DNA from: Armatimonadota bacterium
GTDB lineage: Bacteria > Armatimonadota > Chthonomonadetes > Chthonomonadales > CAJBBX01
Direction: 5' to 3'
Length of the DNA: 64,000 bases
Assembly (NCBI GenBank): GCA_026392115.1
Contig: JAPLCQ010000098.1
Span: forward strand, 1 to 64,000
Shown here one piece after another: positions 53,141-62,094 of the stretch. A program made the translations under genes and the position numbers. Each line of letters starts with the position of its first letter. Position 1 is the stretch's first letter. The notes under the pieces are model-generated. The model saw nothing but the letters and a program-made list of their open reading frames with translations, made no database searches and had not been told where the DNA came from.

Positions 53141-54094
53141 TTGGAACCTATCAACGTGGCGGCTAGCGTCAACCGCATCGTGGACTCGGTGGAGTTGGCC
53201 ATCAAGGGCAAACGGGGCGCCATCGAGGCCTGCGTCGCGACACTGCTCTCGGGAGGCCACCTGCTGATCGAGGATATCCCCGGCGTCGGCAAGACCACGC
53301 TGGCGAAGGCTCTTGCTCGAGCGCTGGGCTGCTCCTTCAAGCGGCTGCAGTTCACTCCGGACCTGCTCCCGTCGGACGTCACGGGCACGGCGGTCTTCAA
53401 CCAGAAGACGGCCGAGTTCGACTTCCGCCCAGGGCCCGTCTTCGCACACATCGTGCTGGCGGATGAGATCAACCGAACCACTCCCAAGACGCAGTCCGCC
53501 CTGCTGGAGTGTATGGAGGAGCGGCAGGTCACGGTGGACGGCGCCACGCGGCAGCTACCCGCGCCCTTCTTCGTTATCGCCACCCAGAACAACCTGGAGC
53601 ACGCGGGCACCTATCCGCTGCCCGAGGCGCAGTTGGACCGTTTCGCGGCGCGCCTGGCCGTGGGCTACCCGTCGGTGGAGGACGAGATCGCCATTCTCAA
53701 GTCTCAGCGCCTGTCCGGCTTTGTCGACGAAATCCAGCCCGTCATGTCCCCGGAGACCGTGACGCAGGCACAGGAGGCGGTTCGCGCCGTCTACGTGTCG
53801 GATGAGCTCTACAGTTACGTCTTGAGCCTCGTCAGCGCCACGAGGGCCCATTCGGCGCTTTCGTTGGGGGCGAGCCCGCGGGCCTCGCTCTCGCTGCTCC
53901 ACATCGCCCAGGCCGTGGCCGCCATGGACGGTCGCACCTTCGTGAAGCCCGATGACGTGAAGCGCAGCGCCGTCTCGGCGTTGGGCCATCGTGTGATCGT
54001 GCGCCCGGAGCATCGAATCCGCGGCGTGAGCGGGGCCCAGTGCGTGGCCGAGGCCGTGGAGCGGACACTGGTGCCTTTGGAGCCCCAGAAGTGA
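53141..54094 (+). CDS. MoxR-family AAA+ ATPase
   Basis: A 317-residue chaperone-like AAA+ ATPase. Walker A is GVGKTTLAKA, Walker B VLADEINRTTPKTQSALLE, followed by sensor ATQNNLEHAGTYPLPEAQLD. MoxR proteins usually work with DUF58/von Willebrand-type partners in envelope or enzyme maturation, and here DUF58 and transglutaminase genes follow. The start chosen is TTG 53141 with GGAGG 6 bases upstream; earlier in-frame ATGs (for example 53078) lack one. Its stop overlaps the next start (GTGA). Confidence 0.9.
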   Translation: MEPINVAASVNRIVDSVELAIKGKRGAIEACVATLLSGGHLLIEDIPGVGKTTLAKALARALGCSFKRLQFTPDLLPSDVTGTAVFNQKTAEFDFRPGPVFAHIVLADEINRTTPKTQSALLECMEERQVTVDGATRQLPAPFFVIATQNNLEHAGTYPLPEAQLDRFAARLAVGYPSVEDEIAILKSQRLSGFVDEIQPVMSPETVTQAQEAVRAVYVSDELYSYVLSLVSATRAHSALSLGASPRASLSLLHIAQAVAAMDGRTFVKPDDVKRSAVSALGHRVIVRPEHRIRGVSGAQCVAEAVERTLVPLEPQK

Positions 54095-55350
54095 GCGAGA
54101 CCGCCACGACCGCCGCCATGCGGGTGACCCCGGGCGGCGTGTCCGGCATCAAGCGCCTATTCATCGTCTTCGCCGTGGGCTTTCTAGCGGCCACGGGCGC
54201 CGCCGCCAACAGCTTCCTGCTCTGCTACATGGCGGCCATGTTGCTCCTGCTGCCAGCCGTCTCCTTCCTCATGGGACGGCGGGCTGTGCGCGGCATTCGG
54301 GTCACGCGGACCGCGCCGGAATCGGTCTGGACGGGCGACGCCGTGGAGATCACGCTCAGTGTTCAGGGCGGCTCAGGCATGCTCTACCCGCTGCTTCGTG
54401 TGAGGGACGAACTGCCGACCGCACTGCAGCCTGACGGCGACCTGGAGGCGCAGGTCACAGCAGGCGCCGACGGCGCTCGCGCCACCTATTCCGCTCTGGT
54501 TCGGCGGCGTGGCGTGCATCGGTTTGATCGCGCCGTCGCCATGGCTTCGGATCCGCTGGGTGTGGTCGATTTCCACCTCTCGCTGCCTGCCGAGACATTG
54601 ATCGTGGCCTATCCGCGCCCGGAACCCATCCAGTGGCTCTCGCTACCGGGCGCGGAGCGGTACGGCGCCGTGGACATGGCACGGGCGACTGCCAGGGGCG
54701 CCGGCGTCGATCCCGACGGCGCCCGGCCCTACGAGCCCGGCGATCCCCTGCGTCGCATGCACTGGCGGGCCACGGCGCGCACCGGCGTCCTCAACGTCAA
54801 GGAGTTCGAGGAGGCCCGCTCCCTATCCGCCCTGCTTGTGCTCGATTGCTGGAGCGGCGTGCCCGGCGGCGAGGCCGAAGATGGTCCGTTCGAGGTGATG
54901 GTCCGCGCGGCCGCCTCGCTGGCCTCCATGTGGCTCGCATCCGGCGCGGCCGTGGGACTGGCGTGCGGCCTGGAGCTCGGTCCGGCTTTCGGGGTGGCTC
55001 GCGGCTCAGCGCACCTGCTGGCCCAGTTGGATGCCCTGGCCCACGCCGCACCGAAGGACCCGCGTCGCCTCGCCGATGCGCTGCCCGCCGTGGCCGGGCT
55101 CACCCACCCGGGCGTCACATTGGTGGCGCTCACGGCAGACCCTTCGCCTGACCTGGTCCGGACATGCACTCAGCTGGCTTCGGCCGGCGTCGGGCTGCAG
55201 ATGATCTACGCAACCACCGGTGCGGCGCTTGCCGCAGCCCCGGCGGCCTGGCTCGGCTCCGTCACCGAGGCTCCGCCACTGGTGGTCTCTTCGGGGCCGG
55301 GCCTTCCGTTGCAGCTTCAGGGGGTGGGCGGTGTCCTTCGTGCAGCCTGA
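54091..55350 (+). CDS. DUF58-domain membrane protein
   Basis: A 419-residue protein with two N-terminal membrane segments (about 20-65: LFIVFAVGFLAATGAAA, then FLLCYMAAMLLLLPAVS) and a beta domain followed by the DUF58 motif ARPYEPGDPLRRMHWRATAR and a von Willebrand-like fold. DUF58 proteins pair with MoxR ATPases. Start is GTG 54091, overlapping the moxR stop by 4 bases. Its end overlaps the transglutaminase gene by 20 bases. Role in envelope biogenesis is an inference from the family. Confidence 0.88.
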   Translation: MSETATTAAMRVTPGGVSGIKRLFIVFAVGFLAATGAAANSFLLCYMAAMLLLLPAVSFLMGRRAVRGIRVTRTAPESVWTGDAVEITLSVQGGSGMLYPLLRVRDELPTALQPDGDLEAQVTAGADGARATYSALVRRRGVHRFDRAVAMASDPLGVVDFHLSLPAETLIVAYPRPEPIQWLSLPGAERYGAVDMARATARGAGVDPDGARPYEPGDPLRRMHWRATARTGVLNVKEFEEARSLSALLVLDCWSGVPGGEAEDGPFEVMVRAAASLASMWLASGAAVGLACGLELGPAFGVARGSAHLLAQLDALAHAAPKDPRRLADALPAVAGLTHPGVTLVALTADPSPDLVRTCTQLASAGVGLQMIYATTGAALAAAPAAWLGSVTEAPPLVVSSGPGLPLQLQGVGGVLRAA

Positions 55351-57514
55351 GGGGACCGGCGCGCGCGCCGCGGCCGGGCTCGGTCCGATCGTGTTCGCGG
55401 CCTCGTTCACTGCGGCGGCCTGCGCGCTGCTCTCCCTGCGCATCGGTCTCGATGCGGCCCAGGCGGACGCGCCGCTGCTGTTGATCTGCCTGACGGCGAC
55501 CGGTTGCCTGGTCAGCCTGGCGGCCAGGTCGCGCCCAGCCCTGGCCGCGGCCGCGGAGATCGGCGCCACCGTGGTCTTTGCGCTCATGGCGGCGGGATTG
55601 GTAGCCGACGTGGGCCCGTTCCGCGGCCTCGTGGCCTCCGGCGCGTTCGCGGATCGGCAGCAGGGCATGGCCCTCTTCCTCGGCTGGTTGCTGGTCTACC
55701 TATCGTTCACGCAGTCCTCCGGACCCCGTATGCTGTTCATGACGGTTCCGTCGCTGAGCCTATTCGGTGTTGTCGGCACCATGACCGTGGAGCCCGAGTT
55801 GATGTACCTGTTCGTGGGGTTCACGTGCGCGACGGTGTTCTTCGTACTCCATGAGCATCGCGGCGCCGGTCGTGCGCCCGAACGAACGGCCTCGGGCCGC
55901 GTGGCGGCGGGGCACGTCACGCTCACCGTCGTCTGCGTGGCGGCGGCGATGGCCGGCGGACGGCTGTTGGCCGTGCCCATCCACTACGTCGGCTCCGAGG
56001 TGCTCTTCCCCATGGGGCTGATGCCCATGAACCGGGGCGGCGACCGTATCGGCCGCGGTCCGGTCGTCACCATGGGCGAGGCCAACAACGTCGATGTCGG
56101 CACCGGGCCTGTCACCAAGACCGACACGGTGCTTCTGCGCGTCCGTTCGCCGGAGCCGGCCCTCTGGCGCGGAGCCACCTATGATGCCTACACGGGCCAT
56201 GGCTGGCGGAATACGCTCAGCCACGACAGTGTCCCGCGTGTGCAGGCGCAGGCCCCGTTCGCCTGGGGCGCCGACGAGAGGCTTCAGGACCGCGGCGTGA
56301 CGGTCTTACCCGAGCGCACCGCCATCACGGCTACGCCCGGCACCCCGCGAACGCTGCGCCACGCCGTCTCCGTGGCACAGAACGCCGTGGTGACGCAGCT
56401 GTACGGCGCCGGCGAGATGCGTTCGGTGCGGCTGATTCCGCCCTACCGCTCGTGGCGCGTCGGGATCGTCATGCAGGATGCGGGCGGCGCGTTGAGTCTG
56501 GCCACACCGCTGCCGGGGCTCGTGTACATCATCGAGTCGGAGATGCCGCAGACCGACCCGGTGGCGCTGCGGACCGAGGCCGGGCCGACGCCGGACGAGG
56601 TGTCCAGCCGCTACATCGCTCTCGATGACATGGCTCCGGACGCGCTGGCGGGCGTGCGTGCGGAGGCTGAGAAGGCGACTGCCGGCCGGCGCACGAAGTA
56701 CGACCGCGTCGAGGCCCTGCGGATGTGGGTGGCGTCGCGCTGCAAGTACAACCTCGCCGCTGCGGCCGCCCCGACCGATCAGGACATCGTGCGACACTTC
56801 CTGTTCGAGAGCCGCGAGGGATACTGCGACTCGTTCGCCACATCGCTGGCGGTCCTCTGCCGCTCACTGGGCATACCCGCCCGCGTCGCTTCAGGCTTTG
56901 CGACGGGCGACTACGAGAGTTCCAGCCGCCTCTACCTGGTGCGCGACCGTGACAAGCATATGTGGACCGAGGTCTACTTTGCGGGCTTCGGCTGGGTCCC
57001 CTTCGACGCCACCTCCGACGCCGAGGATGTGACGCCGCGCCCCGGAGCCGCCGTGGCCGCCGCGGGCCGGTCGCTCTGGCAACGGCTGCGCGCGGGCGGG
57101 CCTCTGCCGATCCTCATGCTGCTGGTGGGCTTCGCGGCGCTGGCCTACGTTCTGAAGAGCGAAGTCTTCGACCGCCGCCGTGCCCTCCGCGGGGCACCCG
57201 CACTGTCGCCGGAGGTGCGCCGCATCATGCGAAGCTACGCCTGCGCGTGTGCCGCTCTGGCCCGGCTGGGGTTGCGCAGGTCGCCGTCGGAGACAGCCGA
57301 CGAGTTTGCGGCCCGGGCCGTGGCGCAGGGGGGGCTGGGAGCGGCCGCGGCGCCCATGAGAAGCCTGACCGCGCTGGTGGTGTCCGCGAGGTACGCTGTA
57401 GCGCCGGCGCCCGAGGGCTCGGTCGCGCGCGCCGAGGCCGACGCGGCCGAACTCCGACGTTCGGCGGCCGACCTGCGCAGGCAACGCGGGCGATCGCGGC
57501 GAGGTGGCGTTTGA
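55331..57514 (+). CDS. Transglutaminase-like membrane protein (DUF3488/TgpA type)
   Basis: A 727-residue membrane protein: about six N-terminal membrane helices (to about 230), an extracytoplasmic domain, and a transglutaminase-like core with the catalytic Cys in EGYCDSFATSLAVLCRSLG, His in DKHMWTEVYF and Asp in VPFDATSD. A further membrane helix (about 590-610) and a cytoplasmic DUF4129-like tail follow. The moxR-DUF58-transglutaminase arrangement is conserved widely; substrates are mostly unknown. GTG 55331 is chosen because it overlaps the DUF58 stop and follows a GGGGG-rich site. Confidence 0.85.
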   Translation: MSFVQPEGTGARAAAGLGPIVFAASFTAAACALLSLRIGLDAAQADAPLLLICLTATGCLVSLAARSRPALAAAAEIGATVVFALMAAGLVADVGPFRGLVASGAFADRQQGMALFLGWLLVYLSFTQSSGPRMLFMTVPSLSLFGVVGTMTVEPELMYLFVGFTCATVFFVLHEHRGAGRAPERTASGRVAAGHVTLTVVCVAAAMAGGRLLAVPIHYVGSEVLFPMGLMPMNRGGDRIGRGPVVTMGEANNVDVGTGPVTKTDTVLLRVRSPEPALWRGATYDAYTGHGWRNTLSHDSVPRVQAQAPFAWGADERLQDRGVTVLPERTAITATPGTPRTLRHAVSVAQNAVVTQLYGAGEMRSVRLIPPYRSWRVGIVMQDAGGALSLATPLPGLVYIIESEMPQTDPVALRTEAGPTPDEVSSRYIALDDMAPDALAGVRAEAEKATAGRRTKYDRVEALRMWVASRCKYNLAAAAAPTDQDIVRHFLFESREGYCDSFATSLAVLCRSLGIPARVASGFATGDYESSSRLYLVRDRDKHMWTEVYFAGFGWVPFDATSDAEDVTPRPGAAVAAAGRSLWQRLRAGGPLPILMLLVGFAALAYVLKSEVFDRRRALRGAPALSPEVRRIMRSYACACAALARLGLRRSPSETADEFAARAVAQGGLGAAAAPMRSLTALVVSARYAVAPAPEGSVARAEADAAELRRSAADLRRQRGRSRRGGV

Positions 57515-58608
57515 ACAAGCAGACCGGTCGCCGCTCGGGCGACCCGCTGGACCCCATACGGCCCATCTACCTGATCCACGGCGACGACGACCTGGCCGCG
57601 CAGCAGTTCATCGACGAACTCCGCGGGCGCACGGCGGACGAGTCATTCGTGGAGTTCGACTGGCAAGAGGTCGACGCCTCGGTCCTGAGCGTCTCGGCTC
57701 TGCTCGCCGGGATAGGCCAGTTGCCCTTCGGCTCCCCCTACCGCACGACGGTGGTACGCGGCGCAGAGGTCTTCAAGTCAAAGGGCCGCGCCGACGATGC
57801 CGATGCCTTCGTTTCGGGCCTGACCAAGCTCGGCGCGGCTGCCTGCGTGGCTTTGGTGGTTGGACCTTCCGACGAGCGGGGACGCGGGAAAGCCAGTGTG
57901 GCGGGCCCCAGGCTGGACGCTTACGCGGAGGAGCGGGGGATTATCCTCCGTTTCGCCGCGCCCAGCGCCGCCGACTTGGCCGAGCGCGCCGTGGCGCTGG
58001 CTCGCGCCGACGGCTACCAGCTCTCTGCCGATGCGGCGGAGCGCCTGGTACAGGCGGCGCACGGCGATCCGCGCGCCCTGCGCAACGAACTCGCCAAGGT
58101 GCTCGCGTACGCCGGCGAGGCGAAGCGGCTGAACCTCGCGCACGTGGAGGCCGTCTGCAGCGTCGATCCCGAGGATGTGATGTTCAGGCTGGTCGACGCC
58201 ATCGGCCATCGGCTGGCCCACCGGGCCCTGACGCTGCTGCGCGAGGCTTGCCGATACGAGACGAAGCCCCACGCGGTGGCGGGGAAGCTCTTGGCGCTGG
58301 TGAACAGGCAACTCAAGCTCCTATGGCAGTGCAGGAGCCTGATCGATCAGGGCGTGCGTTCGCGGGATCTTCAGACGCTGCCGCCCCATATCGCGTCGGA
58401 ACTGCCAGCGGAGGCATCCGTGCTGAGCATGGCGTTCAAGATACGCGACCTGTACACCATGGCGCAGAAGTGGGATGCCAACGCCCTGGCTGCCGGCTAC
58501 GACGCCCTGGCCGCGTGTGACGTGGCCAACAAGGGAGGCGACGAGGGCAGTCAGGACGTGCTGGTGAACCTGGAGGTCCTGATCGTGCGGTTGTGTACCG
58601 CCGGGTAG
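57511..58608 (+). CDS. holA: DNA polymerase III delta subunit
   Basis: A 365-residue clamp-loader subunit that opens the beta clamp during replication. Landmarks are YLIHGDDDLAAQQFIDELR at the N-terminus, PYRTTVVRGAEVF, a degenerate AAA+ core, HGDPRALRNELAKVLAYAG, and the C-terminal collar domain (VNRQLKLLWQCRSLIDQG). Start is TTG 57511, which overlaps the transglutaminase stop by 4 bases and has GAGG at 6 bases. Its placement at the end of an envelope operon may set its expression. It converges on rpsT. Confidence 0.88.
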   Translation: MNKQTGRRSGDPLDPIRPIYLIHGDDDLAAQQFIDELRGRTADESFVEFDWQEVDASVLSVSALLAGIGQLPFGSPYRTTVVRGAEVFKSKGRADDADAFVSGLTKLGAAACVALVVGPSDERGRGKASVAGPRLDAYAEERGIILRFAAPSAADLAERAVALARADGYQLSADAAERLVQAAHGDPRALRNELAKVLAYAGEAKRLNLAHVEAVCSVDPEDVMFRLVDAIGHRLAHRALTLLREACRYETKPHAVAGKLLALVNRQLKLLWQCRSLIDQGVRSRDLQTLPPHIASELPAEASVLSMAFKIRDLYTMAQKWDANALAAGYDALAACDVANKGGDEGSQDVLVNLEVLIVRLCTAG

Positions 58609-58633
58609 GTCCGATTGGCGGAGCAGGGGGGTA

Positions 58634-58651
58634 GGGCGGCTTGCGCCGCCC
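58634..58651. terminator. Hairpin between holA and rpsT
   Basis: GGGCGGC-TTGC-GCCGCCC, a perfect 7-bp stem that abuts the rpsT stop codon and lies 26 bases after the holA stop. No T-run; probably bidirectional. Confidence 0.5.
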
Positions 58652-58924
58652 CTAGGCCTGGGCTGCCGACTTGGCCGCGCGCTTCATCATCCGGGACTTG
58701 CGGCGGGCCGCCGCGTTCGGGTGGATGATGCCGCGCTGGGCGGTCTTATCGATGATGCTGAGGGCCTTGCGGACCACGTCATCACTTACGGTGGCGGTTC
58801 CCGCGTCAATCGCGGTGCGCGCCTTCTTGATGTAGGTCTTCATCGCCGACTTGGCAGAGACGTTGCGCAGATGGTTCTGGCGCGACTTCTTCACGTCCTT
58901 CACGACAGACTTAATGTTGGGCAC
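58652..58924 (-). CDS. rpsT: 30S ribosomal protein S20 (bS20)
   Basis: A 90-residue small-subunit protein that binds 16S rRNA early in assembly. It reads MPNIKSVVKDVKKSRQNHLR, then KTYIKKARTAID and GIIHPNAAARRKSRMMKR, the standard S20 pattern. Start is GTG 58924 with a near-perfect AGGAGGTGA 7-8 bases upstream, consistent with high expression. It converges with holA, the classic replication neighbour of rpsT. Confidence 0.95.
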   Translation of the reverse strand: MPNIKSVVKDVKKSRQNHLRNVSAKSAMKTYIKKARTAIDAGTATVSDDVVRKALSIIDKTAQRGIIHPNAAARRKSRMMKRAAKSAAQA

Positions 58925-58978
58925 AGGCGTGTCACCTCCTCAGAGCGCCGTTCAGTATACCTGCAAGGCGTCCGATCA

Positions 58979-59479
58979 CTACAACTCGAGTTTGTCGAAC
59001 CGGCCGGCGGCCGGGTCCAGCGCTTCAGCCAAGGCCTTGTATGCGTCCTCGACGCGCTTCAGGATATCCCTGGCGTTCGCTTCGTCGGCCGAGCCGGGCT
59101 CGAACCGTGTGGGGTCGGAGCGAGCGGCCAGCTCCTTGTAACGGACCTCGACCTCCGGCAGCGGCGCGCCGTCGGATAGGCCAAGAATGCGGTATGAGCG
59201 GGAGAGCGGGGTCTGCGCCGCGGCCGCGGTCTGCGCCGTCGGCCGCGCACCGGTCTGGACCGGACGTGCTTGAGCGCCGGTCGCGATCTCGGCAGGGGAC
59301 CGGAGTGGGCGCGGCGCGGTCTCGTGCAGGGCGTCGGAGAGCTCCTGCTCCGCGGCCGCCCGCGCGCCGACGCGCTCCAACGTCTCCATCGCCGATTCTT
59401 CGTCGATGCGGTCCAGCCGATCCTTGATCGCGTTCAGCTGCGATGCCGCTATGTTGCGAATCCGTTTGGGCCAGCTCAT
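58979..59479 (-). CDS. DnaJ-like (J-domain-related) protein without HPD
   Basis: A 166-residue protein. The N-terminal half is helical with a Pro/Ala-rich linker; the C-terminal half (about 90-155) resembles a J-domain: SYRILGLSDGAPLPEVEVRY, then KELAARSDPTRF, then ILKRVEDAYKALAEA. The essential H-P-D of helix II-III is replaced by R-S-D-P, so stimulation of DnaK is doubtful. It follows the membrane coiled-coil gene by 22 bases, in a run from pspA to rpsT. GAGG lies 9 bases before ATG 59479. Confidence 0.65.
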   Translation of the reverse strand: MSWPKRIRNIAASQLNAIKDRLDRIDEESAMETLERVGARAAAEQELSDALHETAPRPLRSPAEIATGAQARPVQTGARPTAQTAAAAQTPLSRSYRILGLSDGAPLPEVEVRYKELAARSDPTRFEPGSADEANARDILKRVEDAYKALAEALDPAAGRFDKLEL

Positions 59480-59501
59480 CGTCGGGGGCCTCGTATGCCG
59501 G

Positions 59502-60344
59502 TCATACGCTCTGCCTCAGCGGCGCCGGCTCGTCGCCCGACAGCGCCTCGGTCACGCTGCTGTCCAGTAGCTCGATATCGTGGCTCAGGCCGTCCAGCTC
59601 CAGGTTCAGGTTCTCGCTGAGCGATGCCGCGCTACTGATGTCCAGCGTCTTGATGCGGATCACCTTGGCCTTCCAACTGGCGAAGGTCGCCTCCACGTTC
59701 TCCAACTGGCTGTCGATCCGCCCGCAGGCCTTCTTGATCGACGCATAGGTCTGCAACTCGGTCTCCCGTGCTTTCAGGGCCTGCTCGTACTGCGTTCGCG
59801 AGACGTCGTCGGCGGTCGATGCGATCTTCTGGCGTAGCCCGGAGCAATAGGAGGCCAGCGAGCGCTCGTCCACCTGCGCCAGGTAGCGCGCCAGTTGCTG
59901 CTTCCGGGTGCCGATGCGGATGGCCCGTTGCAGAAGGGCCGGCAGGCGCGAAGCGATCTGGTCGAGGTCCTTCTGGGCGTATTCGGCCACGTCCGACCCG
60001 CGCGCCTCCCGCAGGATCTCCTTCTGGAGTTGCAGGATGTAGCGGACGCGCTGGCGGGTCTCGAAGTCCATCTGGTCGAGCACATCCTCCACCTGCTCGT
60101 CGGTGAGATCGTACGCCTTCTCTTCACGCTCGGCGAAGGTCTTGCGGAGGTAGTCCTCGTCGCGCAGACGGCGGGCGAGCATGACGAGGTCAACGGCCAG
60201 GGCGACACCGAACGTGGCCTCGGGTGGCGCTCCCGCAGCCAGCCAGGCCGCCGTAGCGGCGGCCCACGCCGCCAGCGAAACCGGCGACAGGACCACCTTC
60301 CGGGCGATGTAGCCGAGCTTGGCCCCTGTGCTCAGATGGGACAT
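59502..60344 (-). CDS. Membrane-anchored coiled-coil protein
   Basis: A 280-residue protein with two closely spaced N-terminal hydrophobic segments (about 17-55: LSPVSLAAWAAATAAWLAAG, then FGVALAVDLVMLARRL) and a long charged helical C-terminus (about 60-270) with coiled-coil character. I do not recognise the family. Start is uncertain: ATG 60344, or GTG 60377 which lies only 10 bases after the pspA stop. Its position next to pspA suggests a partner in envelope-stress response (inference). Confidence 0.65.
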   Translation of the reverse strand: MSHLSTGAKLGYIARKVVLSPVSLAAWAAATAAWLAAGAPPEATFGVALAVDLVMLARRLRDEDYLRKTFAEREEKAYDLTDEQVEDVLDQMDFETRQRVRYILQLQKEILREARGSDVAEYAQKDLDQIASRLPALLQRAIRIGTRKQQLARYLAQVDERSLASYCSGLRQKIASTADDVSRTQYEQALKARETELQTYASIKKACGRIDSQLENVEATFASWKAKVIRIKTLDISSAASLSENLNLELDGLSHDIELLDSSVTEALSGDEPAPLRQSV

Positions 60345-60387
60345 GCCGTCACTGCGCCGCGCTTGACCGTGAACCACGTTGCCCGGA

Positions 60388-61155
60388 TCACGATCGGCTC
60401 AGCTTCTGCTCCAGTTCGCGTAGCTGCCGGTCCACGTCGTCTTCCTGGGCGCCCGACGCCGCGACCGGAGCCGCCACGGTGGCTGTGGCGGTGGAGAGGC
60501 CGAGCTTGGCCTCCAGCGCCGCCAGGGCGTTGTCGGTCTCCACGTCGATCTGCTGGTCCTGCAACTGGTCGAGCTTGGCGTTGATGTTCGTTGATGCGAC
60601 TTCGGCCCGTGCGGCGGCCTCGGACTGCATGTTGCGGATGCGCTCTTCGGCGCGGTCCCAGCTCTGGGTGGCGTCGCTCATCTGCAAGCCGTCCAGAGCC
60701 TTGTTGATCCGAATCTGAATCTCGGCCTGCTTCATGTTGGCCTTCAGGGCCAGCGCCTCGGCGGTCTTCTGGCGAACCCGCTCCTCGTCGCGCTGGATCG
60801 CGACCTTCACGGCCTGTGCCGTCTCCTCGGCCTGCTTCAGGGATACGCGGAGTTGCTCAAGAGCCTTGTCGTGGGCGCCCTTCTCGCGCAAGAGGCCGCG
60901 GGCGAGTTCCTTGTTTCCCTGCTGCAGGGCCAGGCCGGCCTTGGCCTCCAGGTTCTGACAGAGGCGCTCTTCCTTGGTGACCAGGTCGAGCAGGTTGTTC
61001 TTGGCCGTGATGGCCTGCACAGCCCGCTCGCGGTTCTTGGCCTGGGACTCCTTCATCTCCCTGACGGCGTCGTCCAAGATGATCTGCGGATCCTCGAGCT
61101 CATCGAGCTTGCCCAGGATCAGCGCGCGCAGGTAACGGAACAGGCGTTTGAACAT
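60388..61155 (-). CDS. pspA: Phage shock protein A / IM30 family protein
   Basis: A 255-residue ESCRT-III-like membrane-remodelling protein. It begins MFKRLFRYLRALILGKLDEL with the amphipathic helix, followed by EDPQIILDDAVREMKESQ and long coiled-coil helices (about 30-220: AKNNLLDLVTKEERLCQNL, SLKQAEETAQAVKVAIQRDE). A variable acidic tail follows. ATG 61155 has GAGG 6 bases upstream; earlier in-frame starts would add unrelated residues. It has its own good promoter at 61228-61256 and heads a run of genes toward rpsT. Confidence 0.9.
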   Translation of the reverse strand: MFKRLFRYLRALILGKLDELEDPQIILDDAVREMKESQAKNRERAVQAITAKNNLLDLVTKEERLCQNLEAKAGLALQQGNKELARGLLREKGAHDKALEQLRVSLKQAEETAQAVKVAIQRDEERVRQKTAEALALKANMKQAEIQIRINKALDGLQMSDATQSWDRAEERIRNMQSEAAARAEVASTNINAKLDQLQDQQIDVETDNALAALEAKLGLSTATATVAAPVAASGAQEDDVDRQLRELEQKLSRS

Positions 61156-61227
61156 AGCGGTCCTCACAGAGGAAGTAGGAAGGCAAGCCAATGGGCGGGC
61201 CGGTCCCATTGACCGACTCTGGCAATC

Positions 61228-61256
61228 ATTATCCCATGTAGGCAGACGTAAGTCAA
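61228..61256 (-). promoter_or_regulatory. Promoter of pspA
   Basis: On the minus strand: TTGACT (61256-61251), a 17-base spacer, then GATAAT (61233-61228). The predicted start leaves a leader of about 65 bases. It resembles a housekeeping-sigma promoter; no sigma54-type GG/GC pair is seen. Confidence 0.7.
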
Positions 61257-61289
61257 CGCGGCGCGGTGTCGATGCCGGCGCCAAAGCGC

Positions 61290-62000
61290 CTAGTCGCTAC
61301 CCCAGCAGAGCATTCGACCGCAGTTATCGCAGGTGCGAAGGCCCATGTCGTGCTTGACGCAGTGGATCGTCTGCGCCGGGAGGTTGGTGTGGCAGGCTCC
61401 GCAGCGGCCTGCGTCGATCCTGCCCACAGCCACGCCATGGGCGTGTGAGCGGATGCTGTCGTACCGACGCAGCAGCTCGGCGGAGACGGCAGGCAGCCGC
61501 TCCGCGCGCCGGCGGTACAACTCCTCCAGCTTGGCGTTCAGCAGACCGGTCCGTTTGGCGTGCGCGGCGACCTTGGCTTCGTGCGCCAGGCGGGCTTTCG
61601 TCTTCACGGCTCGGGCCGCGGTGTCCAGTGGCTTGAGCCGCTCAATATCGTCCATCAGGGTGAGAATCCGGACATCGAGATCGCCCCGGCGCTTGTCGAG
61701 AGCCGCGATCTCCTGCTGCAACGCCTCCAGTTCCTTGAAGGCCGTGACCCGACCGCCGTAGAGCTTGTCCTCGCACAGCTTCTTCTTGGTCTCGACGGTC
61801 TTTTGCTCCAGCTCCGAGTCCGCCAGGTCCCGTGTGGCCTGCTGCAAGGCCTTGTGGGCCTCTGTGTGCTTCTCGGTCGCCTCTTGCAGCGCGGCAAGTT
61901 CGGCGTGGCCCTTGTCAAGCCCGTGCAGAGCGCGCTGCACCAGCATGATCTCGCTGTCCGCTTCCTGAACCTTGTAGAGCGCTTGGAGATCCTCGTGCAT
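61290..62000 (-). CDS. Coiled-coil protein with C-terminal C4 zinc ribbon
   Basis: A 236-residue protein of the C4-type zinc-ribbon family (zf-RING_7, formerly DUF164). Residues about 1-175 are a long coiled coil (LYKVQEADSEIMLVQRALHG, LEALQQEIAALDKRRGDL), and the end holds CGACHTNLPAQ, then CVKHDMGLRTCDNCGRMLCW, giving C-x2-C pairs for zinc. Members are widespread and linked to nucleic acid or translation functions without a firm role. A purine-rich GGGGGAAA site precedes ATG 62000. It is divergent from the hydrolase gene. Confidence 0.8.
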   Translation of the reverse strand: MHEDLQALYKVQEADSEIMLVQRALHGLDKGHAELAALQEATEKHTEAHKALQQATRDLADSELEQKTVETKKKLCEDKLYGGRVTAFKELEALQQEIAALDKRRGDLDVRILTLMDDIERLKPLDTAARAVKTKARLAHEAKVAAHAKRTGLLNAKLEELYRRRAERLPAVSAELLRRYDSIRSHAHGVAVGRIDAGRCGACHTNLPAQTIHCVKHDMGLRTCDNCGRMLCWGSD

Positions 62001-62094
62001 GCGGCGTTTCCCCCTTGTGGCATTCTAGCACCGCCTGTCGCGCGATTCCTACATCCGCGGCGCCCGGACGGTAGACTGAACCGAGGCAACGACC

